Assembly: GCF_014764445.1 (NCBI RefSeq)
Contig: NZ_CP061721.1
Span: forward strand, 2,852,001-2,916,000
Reading direction: 5' to 3'
Origin: Pseudarthrobacter sp. BIM B-2242
Lineage (GTDB): Bacteria; Actinomycetota; Actinomycetes; Actinomycetales; Micrococcaceae
DNA length: 64,000 nucleotides
In this document: positions 62,767 to 64,000 of the stretch, in pieces
Numbering within the stretch: the first letter of the stretch is position 1
How the letters are laid out: every line of letters starts with the position of its first letter
Position numbers and translations under genes: made by a program
The notes under the pieces: generated by a model
What the model was told of the DNA's origin: nothing
Databases searched by the model: none
Seen by the model: only the letters and a program-made list of their open reading frames with translations

Positions 62767-63033
62767 GTGCCCACTTACGCCTACGCCTGCAAGGATTGCG
62801 GCCACGCCTTCGACGTTTTCCAGTCGTTCACGGACAGCACCCTGACGTCCTGCCCGGAGTGCCAGGGAGCCTTGCGCAAAAAGTTCAACAGCGTTGGTGT
62901 GGTGTTCAAGGGCTCCGGTTTCTACCGGACGGACTCCCGGGACGCCAAGGGAAGCACCGTTTCAGCTGCCCCGGCCGCCGCACCCGCCCCGGCAGCAGCA
63001 CCGGCACCCGCCGCTGCTGCCGCCGCCAGCTGA
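62767..63033 (+). CDS. FmdB-family zinc-ribbon protein (Ruc/Rv0991c-like)
   Basis: An 88-residue protein. A zinc ribbon of two CxxC pairs (CKDCG at about 8-12 and CPECQ at about 30-34) is followed by KKFNSVGVVFKGSGFYRTDSR and a low-complexity Ala/Pro tail of about 25 residues. Its Mycobacterium counterpart Rv0991c is a redox-regulated chaperone with the same zinc ribbon and a disordered tail, induced by heat. AGGAGGAG precedes the GTG. The CIRCE-like site upstream agrees with heat control. Confidence 0.88.
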   Translation: MPTYAYACKDCGHAFDVFQSFTDSTLTSCPECQGALRKKFNSVGVVFKGSGFYRTDSRDAKGSTVSAAPAAAPAPAAAPAPAAAAAAS

Positions 63034-63049
63034 CCTTTCACCCACTCTG

Positions 63050-63071
63050 GCGCGGGCTGATCAGCCCGCGC
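63050..63071 (+). terminator. Palindromic hairpin after FmdB-like gene
   Basis: Arms GCGCGGGCTGA/TCAGCCCGCGC, a perfect 22-bp palindrome 17 bases after the stop. No T-run follows. Confidence 0.6.
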
Positions 63072-63172
63072 TAAGGCTGGTGCCTCCGCGCTCCGGAAGG
63101 ACGCGTCCGACGCCGCCGGGAGAGTTGTCCACATAGGCACCATTGCTGCTGTCTGGCGCTGCCCCGCGAAAG

Positions 63173-63178
63173 TAGCGT
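63173..63178 (+). promoter_or_regulatory. -10 box of leaderless SAF/CpaB-like gene promoter
   Basis: TAGCGT, seven bases (GGGTGCC), then ATG at 63186. An in-frame GTG at 63177 lies inside the box and is unlikely to be used. Confidence 0.55.
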
Positions 63179-63185
63179 GGGTGCC

Positions 63186-63935
63186 ATGCCCGCCACCCTT
63201 TTCCGCCCCAGCCGCCGGTCCGTTCTGCCCGCACGCGGGAGCCACCGCCCGCTCTCCGCACGCCGCCCTGCCGGCCGGGGCGGCAGCCACAGACTCGTGT
63301 CGTGGCTGAACCGGAACCGCCGCCTCGCCATCGCCCTCCTGCTGTGCGCAGCTGCAGGCATAACGGTCCACCAGCTCACTCCCCCGCCTGCCGACACGGC
63401 GATGGCGCTGGCCGCAGCGCGGGACCTGCCAGCGGGCACAGCGCTGGCGGCAGCGGACCTGATGCAAGTGAAGATTCCGCCGCAGATGGTGCACCCCGGA
63501 ACCGTAACCGGCGCCGGGGAAGCTACTGGAATGCAACTGGCAGCCCCGCTGCGGAAGGGCCAGCTGCTGACCGATTCCCAGCTGCTGGGGCCGGGGCTCC
63601 TCACCGGTTCGCCGCCCGGCTCCGCGGCCGTGCCCTTAAGGATGGCAGATCCTTCCTCGATCCAGCTGGTCTCGCCGGGCCAGTTGGTCAATGTAGTGCT
63701 GACCGGTGCCAACGGCTACGACCAAAATTCTTCGTCGGAGGTGCTTGCCGCGTCCGTCCCCGTCCTCTGGACCTCGGGGCAGGGCGGCAAGACCGGGCAG
63801 TGGCTCGGCACAGCCGAGACCGACGGGCTGATCGTGGTGGCGGCAGCACCTGACCAGGCTGCCCGCCTGGCTGGCGCGTCCACGCAGGGCAAGCTGTTTT
63901 TTGTCCTGGTGGGGCCGTCAGGAGCAGCCGGGTGA
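63186..63935 (+). CDS. SAF-domain (CpaB/FlgA-like) membrane-anchored protein
   Basis: A 249-residue protein. A basic N-terminal cytoplasmic part (about 1-45) is followed by one membrane helix (about 47-62), then a SAF domain (about 75-135, with ARDLPAGTALAAADLMQVKI and LRKGQLLTDSQL) and a RcpC/CpaB-like C-terminal part. CpaB proteins belong to the Flp/Tad pilus base; no other Tad genes are here, so the role may be different. The ATG at 63186 fits the -10 box. Confidence 0.8.
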   Translation: MPATLFRPSRRSVLPARGSHRPLSARRPAGRGGSHRLVSWLNRNRRLAIALLLCAAAGITVHQLTPPPADTAMALAAARDLPAGTALAAADLMQVKIPPQMVHPGTVTGAGEATGMQLAAPLRKGQLLTDSQLLGPGLLTGSPPGSAAVPLRMADPSSIQLVSPGQLVNVVLTGANGYDQNSSSEVLAASVPVLWTSGQGGKTGQWLGTAETDGLIVVAAAPDQAARLAGASTQGKLFFVLVGPSGAAG

Positions 63936-63964
63936 AGCGGCGCGGCTTGTCTCAGCCGTGGGCT

Positions 63965-64000
63965 TTACCCCCAGTGCGGTGGCTTGTTTTCCTTCAGCCA
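63965..64000 (-). CDS. 3' end of a minus-strand gene cut by the window edge (tentative)
   Basis: The minus strand is open from the window edge to a TAA at 63967-63965, encoding WLKENKPPHWG. Convergent placement with the SAF-domain gene fits a gene end, but 11 residues are too few to name it. Confidence 0.3.
   Translation of the reverse strand, partial: WLKENKPPHWG

Overview
The window is about 65% G+C and reads as chromosome of a high-GC Gram-positive bacterium, most likely Arthrobacter/Pseudarthrobacter or a close relative in the Micrococcaceae. Signs of this are a gluABCD glutamate importer, the fdxA-dapC pair, an Actinobacteria-type sepX-rimJ-galU / cyclo-ligase / FmdB neighbourhood, frequent GTG and TTG starts, and many promoters whose -10 box (TANNNT) lies 6-8 bases from the start codon. 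It is ordinary, densely coding chromosome with about 65 protein genes and one tRNA. I see no insertion sequence, prophage, CRISPR array, rRNA or plasmid functions. No gene-free stretch exceeds 300 bases.

Layout. 1-2.5 kb: membrane glycosyltransferase, DivIVA-like protein, LOG-family hydrolase (all minus). 2.6-6 kb: gluABCD. 6-8.6 kb: an L-idonate dehydrogenase-like gene with a divergent Nramp-like transporter. 8.7-18.5 kb: divergent dapE/dapD, a lysozyme-fold protein, a TetR regulator divergent from galE, gltA, and fdxA-dapC divergent from a small SH3-like gene. Together dapC, dapD and dapE give three steps of the succinylase lysine/diaminopimelate route. 18.6-29.3 kb: typA, a secreted SGNH hydrolase, and a peptide ABC importer operon with two lipoproteins. 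29.4-31.5 kb: a luciferase-like monooxygenase, a broken gene remnant and an SDR, the least conserved-looking stretch. 31.6-40 kb: housekeeping (ychF, rmuC, ispH, xseAB, ppk2, alaA-like aminotransferase). 40.1-43.6 kb: osmoprotectant ABC importer with four overlapping genes. 43.9-54.7 kb: pirin, sugar kinase, LysR/MFS pair, Lrp/MFS/Lrp group, DUF1761, CorA, ABC-F and DUF805. 54.8-59.1 kb: hydrolase, Lrp divergent from dadA, a degenerate Hpt protein, a secreted DUF4397 protein. 59.2-64 kb: tRNA-Ala(CGC), then sepX-like, rimJ-like and galU (minus) facing away from cyclo-ligase, FmdB-like and SAF/CpaB-like genes (plus).

The most useful signals are regulatory: sixteen genes with leaderless-type promoters, two of which use the upstream gene's TAG stop codon as part of the -10 box; back-to-back dapE/dapD promoters; a CIRCE-like (HrcA) site in front of the FmdB-family gene; and a hairpin directly after the binding-protein gene in two unrelated ABC operons. 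Three proteins appear to have lost residues that define their family: an Nramp-like transporter without the metal-site motifs, an idonate dehydrogenase-like enzyme without the structural-zinc cysteines, and an Hpt domain whose phospho-accepting histidine is leucine. I did not find a convincing wholly new multi-gene system.
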